Shown here piece after piece: positions 27,867 through 38,214 of a stretch of 64,000 nt of DNA. Source of the DNA: Onchocerca volvulus. Lineage: Eukaryota > Nematoda > Chromadorea > Rhabditida > Onchocercidae. Made by a program: the position numbers and the translations under genes. Under the pieces are notes generated by a model that saw only the letters and a list, made by a program, of their open reading frames with translations, ran no database searches and was not told the origin of the DNA. The first letter of the stretch is position 1, and the number at the start of each line of letters is the position of its first letter. The stretch covers positions 15,033,967 through 15,097,966 of the forward strand of contig HG738140.1 of assembly GCA_000499405.2 (NCBI GenBank), given 5' to 3'.

Positions 27867-27880
27867 GTTACCATAGCAAC
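27867..27880. promoter_or_regulatory. Perfect RFX/DAF-19 X-box consensus
   Basis: GTTACCATAGCAAC fits the X-box consensus GTHNYYATRRNAAC at every position. In C. elegans such sites drive ciliated-neuron genes when close upstream of a start. Here no well-supported start lies within 250 bp on either strand: the nearest minus-strand ATG opening a 70-codon frame is at 27438, and the Rab11-FIP start is 8 kb away. Function is therefore unproven. Confidence 0.4.
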
Positions 27881-28842
27881 AACCGATTTATTTCAATTTC
27901 AATGCCTCAACTTAAATCCTTTCAAGCAAAATAGAAGAACACAAATTATGTATTTAATTAATTTTTAATTAATTAAATTAATCATTCGGACAAAATATGC
28001 AAACATTCATACGCCATAAAACACAATATTTCTATCATATGCGACAATTTTATGTCATGATACATGACATTATAACAGTTTTTATGCCGAAAATTGAATT
28101 ACTGCATCGAAATATAGAATTATTGTATTTCCGTGCATTTTGACTTATAAGATAAGAAATGGAAATGTTTTAATTTCAACTTTAATTTCAAATTTAATTT
28201 AAATTTTTTTTTAAATTAAAATTAAAAAAAATCGTTCAAAAACAAATAGATCCAATAAAAAATTGATCAAATGTTATATGGATAAATAATACAGATAGAT
28301 AGATTGATGGATGTTTGTCATCAATTTTGTTGCTGCCTGGCAACCAACCGATCATGCCATTTTACTTCAATACCGATTTATTTATTTAATTCAATCATTA
28401 CCTGTCTCTTTCTCTCTCCCTCTCTCTCTCTCTCTCTTCCTATCTTCTTCTTTTCCCTTTCTCTTTATTCGTCTCATTTTTCACCTCTCAATAATAAAAA
28501 TAATATTTTTTGTAAATACAAAACTAGATATCTATATTCATTTAAATATGTAATTATTCTCTCAATAAATTATTTCTGTACCATTTACAATAAATAAGAA
28601 TCGAAATATCCATTGATAGTTCATTGAAGCAATATCAAATTTAATTAATTAATAAGTCACAATAATGCATCATTTTATTAATTTGTTAAATACTTAATGC
28701 TAATTATTTCATTAATAAATCATTCAGAAATTTCACGAAAAGAAAGAATCACGACAGAATCATAAGCATAATAGTATCGCGATCATAATATAATCATAAT
28801 AAATTCATGATTATAACAGAATCACAATATTCGATTATCAGT

Positions 28843-30539
28843 TTACTGAATTATTCGTTGCACTGAGCGAAGGAGTGAATCAAATAATTCTTCAAATTCC
28901 ATTCCCAACTGAAATTTTCTTTTATTTTTTAAGAATGGATAATAAATAATTCATTCATAATTTCTTTGTTATTTCAATCAAACATCAACAAATGAAAAAC
29001 TTTGAAGCGTAAAAGATTTTCACACGACAGAAGGATTAGACGAAAATTTGAAATTTTGATAAAATTTTGTTTACCTGCAAATGATGGCCTGAATTATTAA
29101 TTACTGATAGAATAACATCTTTACTTTCTAATTTCTTTCTAAATTTTTCCACATTTATCATTGGAACCACCTGAATAAATCAATAATTTAATTAAAAGCA
29201 TTGAAACGACCTGAATAAATCAATAATTTAATTGAATGCATATTGTAGAAAATACAATTGCTTTATGCTAATTTGTTAATTAATTTTCCAAATTTTTGCA
29301 GTATATCATTAAAATCATTTGTGTTATTCAGCCATTTTTCATGTACTCGAAAAACTTGATCAGTTAGAGAATAATTTTTGCGAAAATTAAATTTAAATTT
29401 ATCTTATCATCAGATCCATGCATAATTCGTATCGGGCAATGAATAGGAATTGATGTCATTCGATTACTTATACAAGTCTAAAATTTACATCGTCTGATTT
29501 TTAATTTTGGAAGAATTAATGTTTAATTAAAAAAAAAAAATATTAACAAAAACGGTGATATTTTTGGAAAATATAAATATTTCGCAAAATTCAAATAAAT
29601 AAATCCTATATGATAGGAATTAAAATAGGTTAAAATTTTTGCAATAATTAAGCCATCATTAATTAATATGAAAAATGATCTGATTGAGCTATGAATATTT
29701 CTAATTTATAAAATTAACAAAGATTTATCCTAATTAAGAAAAAAATTAACGAATGAATGAATAATTAATACTAACATCGACAAAATGTTGCAAACATTGT
29801 CGATTGACCAGAATTGATGGCTTATGTTCAACGGAAGGATGTGGCACATTTTTTCCAGCCAAAATTTTTTCCCAAAATTGTGGCATAACAGTATGAATAT
29901 ATGATTTTAGGCTTAGGCCAACACCAGGCGATAAAAGCATTAGGCCACAAATAGCTTCGGGCCTTAATAGTGCAGCCCGAAGTATACTATGACAACCAGC
30001 GCTACAACCTTTTTTTAAATAAAAAATATATTTGATAAATTTGAGGAAAAAATTTCAATTTTTTAAAGTGTTAAAAATTAACCAAAAAAGGAAAAAAGAT
30101 TAGTTAAATAGGAAAATGGAAATTTTTCAAGGAATAATTCAAGTAATTTTTCAGTAAATTATTAAAATTACCAATTTTATTAATTTTTTTAAGTTCAAGT
30201 AATGCTTTATGGAGTAATTTATTAATGAAATTTACCAAAAAGCAAGCATAAACGTTGTTGTTTGTTACATTCATCAATATTGATTAATAAATCATTAAGC
30301 CAATCGTCCACATTCCAAACATAATTTTGACATTCAGAATTTCGATATTCAATACTGGAAATGAAAAAAAAAAAGTAAAAAAAAGAAAGAAAAATGAAAT
30401 AAATAAATTTCTTTCCTTTTTTTGTAATTAGGGAAAGAATTTTTTAGAAATGAGATATTTTATCAGAATATATCAAATACATTTATTAATTAATCATATC
30501 AAAGTTTTTCTTATTAGTAAAATGAATTAAGGAGCTGAA

Positions 30540-30607
<68 letters not shown>

Positions 30608-30922
30608 AATCAACAGTAAAATGATAAATGATAATTGTATTCATTACATTTCTTTTATATAAAATAAATTCTTTTTTTTTTTGGAAGAAGGATTTTAATT
30701 TTATTTTCATTAATTTCTGTTGTAGTTGAAAGTAAGTAAAAATTTTAGAAATTTTAAAGAAAATTACTGAGGTTTCAGGGATAATAATGAAAAAAAGTTT
30801 TTTGACCTTTTGAACTTTAATCCTCGACTTTCCACAAATTTCTTAGCAGATAATGCAATTCCACTTCGTACCGTTGCTCCAAGACCGTGACAGTAGAGAA
30901 CGATTGGTGTCAATTTATTCAT
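28843..30922 (-). CDS. ABHD10-like alpha/beta hydrolase (putative serine esterase/thioesterase)
   Basis: ABHD10 enzymes hydrolyse acyl thioesters and acyl glucuronides. The minus-strand exons are 30807-30922, 30236-30354, 29776-30008, 29406-29477, 29075-29170 and 28843-28908, giving 233 aa with consistent phases. Visible signatures are the oxyanion strand LYCHGLG (residues 8-14), the nucleophile elbow GCSAGC (Ser near 81), a strand and acid region IPIHCPIRIMHGSDD matching the ABHD10 HCPIR/HG-DD segment, and SGHHLQ supplying the catalytic His. The ATG at 30920-30922 follows an in-frame TGA, so no mitochondrial presequence is encoded unless an upstream exon exists. Vertebrate ABHD10 is mitochondrial and longer. 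The intron after SDD (about 29171-29405) has no GT or GC donor at the homologous position. The family call rests on motifs recognised by eye. Confidence 0.8.
29161..29240. repeat. 40-bp tandem duplication spanning a splice acceptor
   Basis: The 40-bp segment starting TTGGAACCACCTG at 29161 recurs as TTGAAACGACCTG at 29201. It duplicates the acceptor and the first codons of the ABHD10-like exon 29075-29170. Using the upstream (29210) acceptor would add 40 nt and shift the frame, so the 29170 acceptor is the functional choice. Confidence 0.85.
30541..30606. repeat. Long homopolymer A run
   Basis: About 66 bases are almost entirely A, in the first intron of the ABHD10-like gene. The length may not be reliable in the assembly. 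Confidence 0.95.
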
Positions 30923-31765
30923 TAACAATTCAAAATTTCATTCACAATTCATTCATGAAATACTTATAACAAAAAAAAAAAAAAAAATAAAAAATAAAAA
31001 AAATAAAAAAAAATAAAGTTTTCGCTACAAATTTCTATCAGTATTTGGTAAAAACTTTGAAAATTGTTAGCAAAAATTCAGTATTTTGGTATTAAATTAT
31101 GACAAGTTCTGGAAAAGTCATAATGTGTGATAAGATAATAATTTTAACAAAATTCTAACATTGTATTGTTGGTTCAATAATTATCAAGCGATGAATAGAT
31201 TATAAACGAAAATATGTGAGCAAAATTAGATTTTATAAGAAAAATCAAATTTTTCTAAACAAAATTAAGTTTTTATAAACTAAAAAAGACTATCAGGAAA
31301 AAGCGAGCAAAATGAATGGAATTGAGGAGAAATTAATAAGAATTGATTATAAAATGATAATAGAAAGAATTGGGCGAAAATGGGGAATGAGAAATTAATT
31401 GGAATTAATTGTGAAATGATAGTAGAAGGAATGAACTCAATTTTCCATTAACCAAAATAAGGTCAACATTATAAGATAAAAGATGATTCATTCATTTAAT
31501 CAGTTGGATAAAAAAAATATCACAAACAATCATCATCATAATTAAAATAAAATATTTAAAAGAAGTTTTTCTTTTGTTTCTTTTTCGTTTACCAATTTTC
31601 ACAAGAAAATCATTTTTCGGATATTTTAAGGAAAATTTTAATTACTATTTATTGCGTATTTAATGAAATTTTAAATTTGCATTGCAGCAACAATATGATT
31701 GGCTAAATTTTGATAATATAACTTTGGAATTAAGTAATATTTGAATAAGAATTTATGACAAGCTA

Positions 31766-33090
31766 TTATAATTGAGTATTACAGATCATTCCATTTTCCT
31801 TTTGGTCACTTTCAGTTTTTGTTACAGCAAAATCGATTGGAATTGGTTTTCGTTTGACGTTAGAAACTTGAAATTGCAACTTTTTTGTAGTTAGTAATAT
31901 TTCCGTTTGCTTTAACTTTTCATTTAACTGTTTCTTATACTGCAATAAGTCATAAATTGGTTAATTAATTATGCATTTGCAATAAAAAGAAAGGTAGAAA
32001 AAATTACAAAGAAAAAGCAATGAAATTTACGAATTCCATAAAATTTATCAAAATTTCTCACTTCATATTTATAATATTAATAAAATTATGAAAGTCTTTT
32101 CTAAAGAAATTTATTACATGTTTTCAATGTTACACACAATACTGATGTAATTATACACGATTATAATAATTATTTTACTCATTAACTCATATAATCAATG
32201 AGTTTCGTGATTTAATCATTAAAATTTATACCAATCGTATTGTGCAAATTGTAATTCATTACGCGGATTATGAAAATGTTTCAAAAAGTTATTAAAAAAG
32301 TAAGAAAAAAAATAAATGACAATAAATATCTTTTACTTATTCATAAGAAATTATGAATCATTTAATGATTATTTAATAAATGATGTGTATTATTATTAAA
32401 ATTATTAAAAGTCTCTTATAAGTAAATGAAATTGATAAATTACTTTAAATAGTTGGAAAAAAAAGAGAAAAATGAAAATTGGAGAAAGAAACTGCTTATA
32501 CAATAATGCGTTTTTCTGCGTTTGATTCTATATGATAAATAATTGACCTCACGTAACATCACGTGACAACACGTAACATTATAAATTCACCTCATTCATA
32601 TTTAAGTCATCTTTTGCTTTCCTGCACGTAAGTTTGCATTGCTAATAGGCCGTGATTACTTTTGAATTTTTCGACTCCGTAATAAACGGCCTTTGTTGTT
32701 TCTGTTGAATTGCTTTTACGGTTTCTTCTTCCTTATGTTTCAACGCTTTTCGCAATTAAGTTATTTGAGTATTTATGTATTTAAATAATCATATACGTTC
32801 AAATAATTGAGTGCGGTAACACATTTTTCAAATTGAGAAAAATTTTTCTCGAAAAAATCCAATAACTTTACATTTAAAAATAAATTAATAATTAATAATA
32901 TAATGATAAATATTGTACTTTACAAATTTCCGAAGCAAATATACCTTTGAACATTAATAGTTAATCTGAATCATTCATAATTATCGTCTAATCTTTTTTG
33001 CTGAATTCGATAAATGAAAACTTCAAATTTCTTCGGTTTTTCCGTCTTTTTCATTTCCATTTTCTCTTCTTTCGTACAATTATTCGTCAT
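31766..33090 (-). CDS. Exons of a small charged coiled-coil protein, incomplete model
   Basis: The last exon, 31766-31939, is well supported. A TGCAG acceptor is followed by 57 codons (YKKQLNEKLKQTEILL, then VSNVKRKPIPIDFAVTK, ending CNTQL) and a TAA. A preceding exon ends at 32660 with a phase-0 GTAATC donor and carries EEETVKAIQQKQQRPF; its acceptor is unclear (possibly ATAAG before EEE). A first exon may be 33022-33090 (MTNNCTKEEKMEMKK to KKFE, donor GTTTTC). Together these give roughly 104 aa of Lys/Gln/Glu-rich sequence. I do not recognise the family. The neighbouring ABHD10-like gene is on the same strand about 850 bp downstream, close enough for an operon-like arrangement, though nothing proves one. 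Confidence 0.45.
32550..32579. promoter_or_regulatory. Three head-to-tail CACGTRACAW decamers
   Basis: CACGTAACAT, CACGTGACAA and CACGTAACAT follow one another with an exact 10-bp period. The middle copy is a canonical E-box (CACGTGAC, like CLEAR/HLH-30 sites). The 10-bp spacing puts all copies on one face of the helix. It sits just downstream of the exon ending at 32660, inside the coiled-coil gene. Confidence 0.4.
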
Positions 33091-34446
33091 TAATACGTCT
33101 TCGCACTTTTGTCGATTTTTATTTCTAATATTTCAATAATGAAATGAACATTCAAACATTAGAATTCAACAATAACATTTAATTTTTCCTACAATTTATT
33201 AAAACTTTTTGCAAGAAGAAAAAAGTAATAATCGAAAAATACTTTGTATATTATTTGAAATATTATGTCTTAAGAGACTACATTCTTGCTATTTATAATT
33301 CCTAAATAATATTTCATTATTCGATTATTTGTTAATATTTTAAAATTTTTAAAATATTTATAAAATTAATAAACTGAATTGATAAAAATTGCAAATATTT
33401 TTCAATAGAAATGATATGCTTTTTCACAGATTTGCCTGTCATCAACATTGGTCATTGATTCGAAGATAAGAAGTAAAGCAAAAAAGAAATTAGTAATATG
33501 ATTTTGCATTGGTCTGTACTGATGCAATGAAAAATGAAGAAGTGATCTGAAATTTATATTCATCTTATCAACGTTTCAATTTGATTAAACTGATAAGATT
33601 TTCTTTTCTATTTTTTGATCAGTGATAACCATTTGAAATTTTGGAAAGCAAAAAATGAAAAAAATGCTGCTGTATTTTAAATCAGAATTGGAAATAAACT
33701 TATCAGAATTAGGTGATAATCAGATGAAAACTGAAGTACTTTTGAATTCAAATTTAAATACTCAAAATTTAGATTTTTTGGAGAGTATTTTTCCGAAATA
33801 AAACATAAATTATTTGATGTATCTAAAATTAGCAAACTTCAAGAATTAAATCAGAGATAATGAATATATGTTCATAATAATATCGAATTTGAATCGCTGG
33901 GTTAAATTTAAAATTCAATTTTTTTTGTAGCACAGCCTCGTGCATCGTAAAATTTGCAAATCTCAGGTGATATATTCGTGTAAGTTGGGATTCATATATG
34001 ATTTATATTATATTTACTTATAAAATTGCTTGAATATCTGTTAATTTATATTTGCTCAAATTTTGACTTATGAAGATTCATTTCAAAATATGTTTATTAC
34101 TTATTTATTACAACAAATTTTGTTTGTTAGTTTTATTTTTATACATCTTCGTTTAATTTTCAACAGTAACTCATATTTATTGATTTTCAATCTTTTTAAG
34201 CGATCATAGTATCCAACAAATTTATATTAGATATTCCATTTACTGCTAATTTGAATGTTACTGCATACAAAAACCGTCCGTTGATTTTTTTTTAAAACAA
34301 CGAATTTTAATTCTCTTAATTTCTGTTCAAAAATGTTTACAACTTCCAAAAATTGTTACATCTATTAAAGCACTCTTAGAATAATCATTTCATGTGAAAC
34401 ACAATTGTTTCTCTTTGAATGTTAAAAAGATTTTTCATTTCTTCAA

Positions 34447-35035
34447 GCAAATAAGATACTTAAGCACTCGGCAGTTGAATAATAAAAGCATTTATCATTC
34501 CTTATAAGTAAATAAGATACTTAAGTACTTGGCAGTTGAATAATAAAAGCATTCATCATTTCTGATAAGTAAGATACTCAAGTATTTATTTTGCAGCTAA
34601 ATGTTAGAAATATTTAACATATTCTTTTAGTAAGTAAGATATTTAAGTATTTACTTGGCAATTGAATGTTGAAAATATTTTTCATTTCTTTTAAACAAAT
34701 GAGATACTGTAGTATTCAGCAATTGGATAATAAAAGCATTTATCATTTTTGATAAGTAAGATCCTTAAGTTTTTACTTGGCAATTGAATGTTAAAAATAT
34801 TTGTCATTTCTTTTAAACAAATGAGATACTGTAGTATTCAGCAATTGGATAATAAAAGCATTTATCATTTTTGATAAGTAAGATCCTTAAGTTTTTACTT
34901 GGCAATTGAATGTTAAAAATATTTGTCATTTCTTATAAGCAAGTAAGATACTTAAATATTTAGTTGGCAGTTGAAAGAAACAGCATTTATCATTTTTAAT
35001 AAGTAAACAACAGCTACGTAAGTATTCACTTGACA
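34447..35035. repeat. 61-bp minisatellite with 122-bp higher-order repeat
   Basis: About nine units of a 61-bp repeat, with cores such as AAGATACTTAAGTA, TTGGCAGTTGAAT and ATAAAAGCATTTATCATT. The segment starting CAAATGAGATACTGTAGT at 34696 is repeated essentially exactly at 34818, giving a 122-bp dimer unit. No coding potential is seen. The adjoining 33.1-34.4 kb shows nothing recognisable. Confidence 0.9.
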
Positions 35036-35314
35036 ATTTACTTCGAACTTAAAATTTTTGGTAATGAAAATAAAATGAAATTTACTGATTATTTCACACA
35101 TAAATTCTATGTTTGAATGGAGAAAGTATTATTAAAAATTTTAAATTCTTGAGATAAATAAGCAACAGCAATTTCATTTAATGTGCAGCCAATTAAGTCA
35201 TTTAATTATTTAATTTCGATTAACTGTATTATTCCCAAACAATTTTAATTCGATAATTCAGAAATAATTTAAAATTTTGTATTAAATCCTCTTTATCGCT
35301 CTTCTTAATTTCAG

Positions 35315-36322
35315 GTATAAAGAAGGATCAATCAAGCGGAAGGAAGTGCAAATGTTACTACTACTACTTTCATTATTGACCTGGAAATTTAGGTTTGTTT
35401 TTTGGAATTTCGTTAGAAAGTGAAATATTGCTATATAAAAGTAGGCATTAATTGATTCGTAAATACTATATCACTAGATTAGCAATAATTGTTATTGCCA
35501 AATGTATAATTTTAACTTTTTTTTTTAAAATTAAAATCAAATTTAACTTGATCACGCATTATTACTGATATTAGTTCATAATTTTTTTTATTTTACTAAA
35601 TTTCATGCTGACTTTTAAGAATATTATTCATAATAGGATAATTTTTACAACAAAGTAACCATAAGTTCAAGATTTGAATCGATTAAAAATTTTAAAACCA
35701 AACTGTCACAGAAATTTTCATTCATAAATAACGAATAAAAAAGGGCAAAAAAGAAAAAACAATTAAGTTTATCATTTTATTTCATTTTCATTCAATGATT
35801 TCATTGAATATTTGTAAAATAAAATGAAAAATTTTTCCTGTTTTAAGCATTTTTACTTAAATTTTGTTTTTAATTATGTGAAATCGAAGAAAAAAAGTAT
35901 TCTGAAAGAAAGAATTATGCGAAAGCAATTTCGTCTGTTAAAACAATAGATTGCCAAGCTGCAAGAATTTCAGAAGAAATGCAAACAGATGCAAGAAAAC
36001 CATAAGTTCACGTAAGAAGGTGCAAGCTCGAGCTTTAAAGCAAAGTTTTATCGTAGTACTAGAGGAACCAAATGGACGAATTACAGTAAGAATTGACGAA
36101 ATTATTTTTAAATTTAAAAAGTTTTTTTTTTTGAAACAAATTGCGTAAATTGTGGATATTTCCACTGAAATAAAGTTTTCGTCTATATTTTTTCAAATTT
36201 TAGCATAAATTGATTAAATTATCTTAGCAGTGATGATGATCAACTTCAAAATTCCATATTTCTAGGGATATATTGTTCGCTATATCAATTTGGAACCAAA
36301 GCAGCATATTACAAAAAAATGA
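35315..36322 (+). CDS. Weak plus-strand multi-exon gene or remnant
   Basis: Three exon-like segments are seen. Segment 35315-35392 follows TTTCAG and reads YKEGSIKRKEVQ then MLLLLLSLLTW, which is signal-peptide-like. Segment 35951-36085 ends KQSFIVVLEEPNGRIT at a GTAAGA donor. Segment 36266-36322 follows TTTCTAG and continues in phase as GYIVRYINLEPKQHITKK and a TGA. The PNGRITGYIVRY core resembles a fibronectin type III strand pair, but the flanking Trp is Leu and the domain would be truncated by the stop. It could be the tail of a gene or a decayed fragment. Confidence 0.3.
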
Positions 36323-36969
36323 TCAACAAAGGCTGATTACAGAATGATATATTTGATTATTTTGAATTTAAATTAAAATTTAGAATAGATATAAAAAGGA
36401 CAGATTTCACAATATATGTATTGAATGGAATAAAATATAACCATTTTCGGAATTTTTTCCATGTTCTTTCTTCATATACAAGAGATGTTTAATATTTACA
36501 GTAATATTCGGATGTAATTAATTTCTTAATTTTCTCGAATAATAATAATTGAATAAAATGTTGTTTGCATCGCTGCTCAGCATTTTGTTTTCGTTTTTTA
36601 TTTTTGGCAGTGCATTTTACTAATCTTTCTAATTAATTCATACCTTCAGAAGCGTCATTATTTGCCATTAATATTCCTATTTAATTCCACAAATCAAAAA
36701 ATAATTAGTTTTTGGTTAATCTTCGATTATCAAATTTAATTAATTTATGAACAGAAATTGTCCCAGTAAAAATCTGATAAAAAAAGAGGAAGAATGAATA
36801 ATAATATGAAATCATTTAGACGATTATATGCCTTGTAGTATGTTTTGTTTTATAATATTTTAACGTCATCAATGACATTCAGCACAAGCAAATTTTAATG
36901 ATTATTAGAAATTTGAAATACACGTGCAAGATTAACAGAAGTGTATGATGCATTTTTTTGTTTTTTTGA

Positions 36970-37172
36970 AATTTTTTGCTAAAAATTCGAAATTTTCTGC
37001 TAAAAATTTGAAATTTTCTTCTAAAAATTCGAAATTTTCTGCTAAAAATTTGAAATTTTCTGCTAAAAATTTGAAATTTTCTGCTAAAAATTTGAAATTT
37101 TCTGCCAGAAATTTGAAATTTTCTGTTAAAAATTTGAAGTTTTCGGCTAAAAATTTGAACTTTACTGCTAAA
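36970..37172. repeat. 21-bp minisatellite encoding AKNLKFS, open on both strands
   Basis: About nine to ten copies of a unit like TTTTCTGCTAAAAATTTGAAA. Because the period is 21 it keeps frame: the plus strand reads AKNLKFS repeats and the minus strand reads FSRKFQI repeats, both open for over 100 codons. No homology, signal or splice context supports either protein, so I treat it as a tandem repeat. Confidence 0.85.
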
Positions 37173-37589
37173 GCTTTGCTGGAAAATACTTTCTCCTTTG
37201 AAGGTGAACATTGCGAAATGAAGGCCAGAAATGCGTTCAGTTCATGCCATTGAGAAATTTAAGCCAAAAGATTTGAATAAATGATAACTAACTGTTGTTG
37301 TTCAAGCTCTGATAAGCTTTTGCGAGCGTTTATTTGAATTCATCCTCTTAAGGGAGTGATCTGTTGAATTCATTTTACACTGTTTGTTACTATTTGGTGT
37401 GTGCTTAGCATTGCAGACCTGATTACATCGACGAATAATTACTGATATACTATCATGAGGACTGTTTTGGAGGTTCGCAAGACACGTATAAAAGGGAAAA
37501 TCCTGAATTTTCAAATGCTAGCAGCTGCTTTGACTGTGTCGCTTCTTTTCTTTCTGATAGCGACAAAATAATAAGTTGAATTCTGTTCT

Positions 37590-38010
37590 TCCGTTCTCAC
37601 AGTTTCATCTATTTTGATGTTTATTCACTTGGTAACGAACCACAAACTTGGGTAATTAAACCTTTATTATGATTAATTTATAAATCAACATACGCAACAA
37701 TTATTACAACAATTATATTAACAATACAATTCCGATAATATTATGAAGATAAAAGAGGGGGGGAGATAGGTTTGGTAACGAAGAAGAATTAGTTTATCAC
37801 CGGCTTGTCCACTCGACCGAGCTGATGGTAGCTTGTTGGTTGAAATGATTTTGTAAATCAGGACCCGATCCCATCTTTTTCGTGGATGGGGGGTCATGGT
37901 ACATTGTAGAGACAAGAAAGATCCTTTATTGTCTCGGAAGCATGCGCCTTTGATGTGCATGAGATTGTGCTTTAGTTAGCTGATGATAATAGAGAGCTTT
38001 TTTAAGCTCT
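37590..38010 (-). mobile_element. LTR-like element copy A with SL1-like core
   Basis: Read on the minus strand this holds AAAGGCGCATG-type sequence, then AATAAA, a 21/22 match to SL1 (37641-37662), and about 90 bp ending TTTTGTCGCTATCAGAAAG. That last part is shared with the copy near 60.8 kb. It is GC-richer than the flanks. Edges are approximate, and no gag or pol was found, so it may be a solo LTR plus leader. It lies directly upstream of the prolyl 4-hydroxylase pseudogene. Confidence 0.6.
37641..37662 (-). other. SL1-like sequence (21/22) abutting AATAAA
   Basis: The minus strand reads GGTTTAATTACCC then AAGTTTGTG, differing from nematode SL1 only at the penultimate base (A to T). The preceding six bases (37663-37668) read AATAAA on that strand. 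Confidence 0.9.
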
Positions 38011-38214
38011 TTAACTGGATAGACAAAGATGATTCTCAATCAACTACATGAGATATGCAATGTAAAATTTTAAACAAAGGGATCACTGATTTTTTTTTTT
38101 CTTCTTTTATCTCGCGATTTCAGCGACAGACTGATTAGTTCTGATCCTCTGAAAGATAATTCGAAGAAAGATTAGATAAAGAAGAGGCTCTTTCTTCTCC
38201 TTCTTTTGCTTTCT

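Larger units (their letters stand above)
19623..28842. other. Intergenic region between the two minus-strand genes
   Basis: No confident coding exon is seen. It contains an (AG)n run at 21411-21465, dense TGATAA/AATGATGA-type repeats at 21560-22000, a GC-richer island near 22.6 kb, a perfect X-box at 27867, and a (CT)n run near 28408-28438. The short open frames at 25.6-25.9 and 27.2-27.4 kb have no recognisable product. Confidence 0.5.

Noticed and set aside
30486..30710. Minus-strand frame rich in phenylalanine
   Set aside because: Produced by the 66-base A run inside an intron.
37718..37960. 80-codon minus-strand frame
   Set aside because: It lies inside the U3-like part of LTR copy A and has no protein resemblance.
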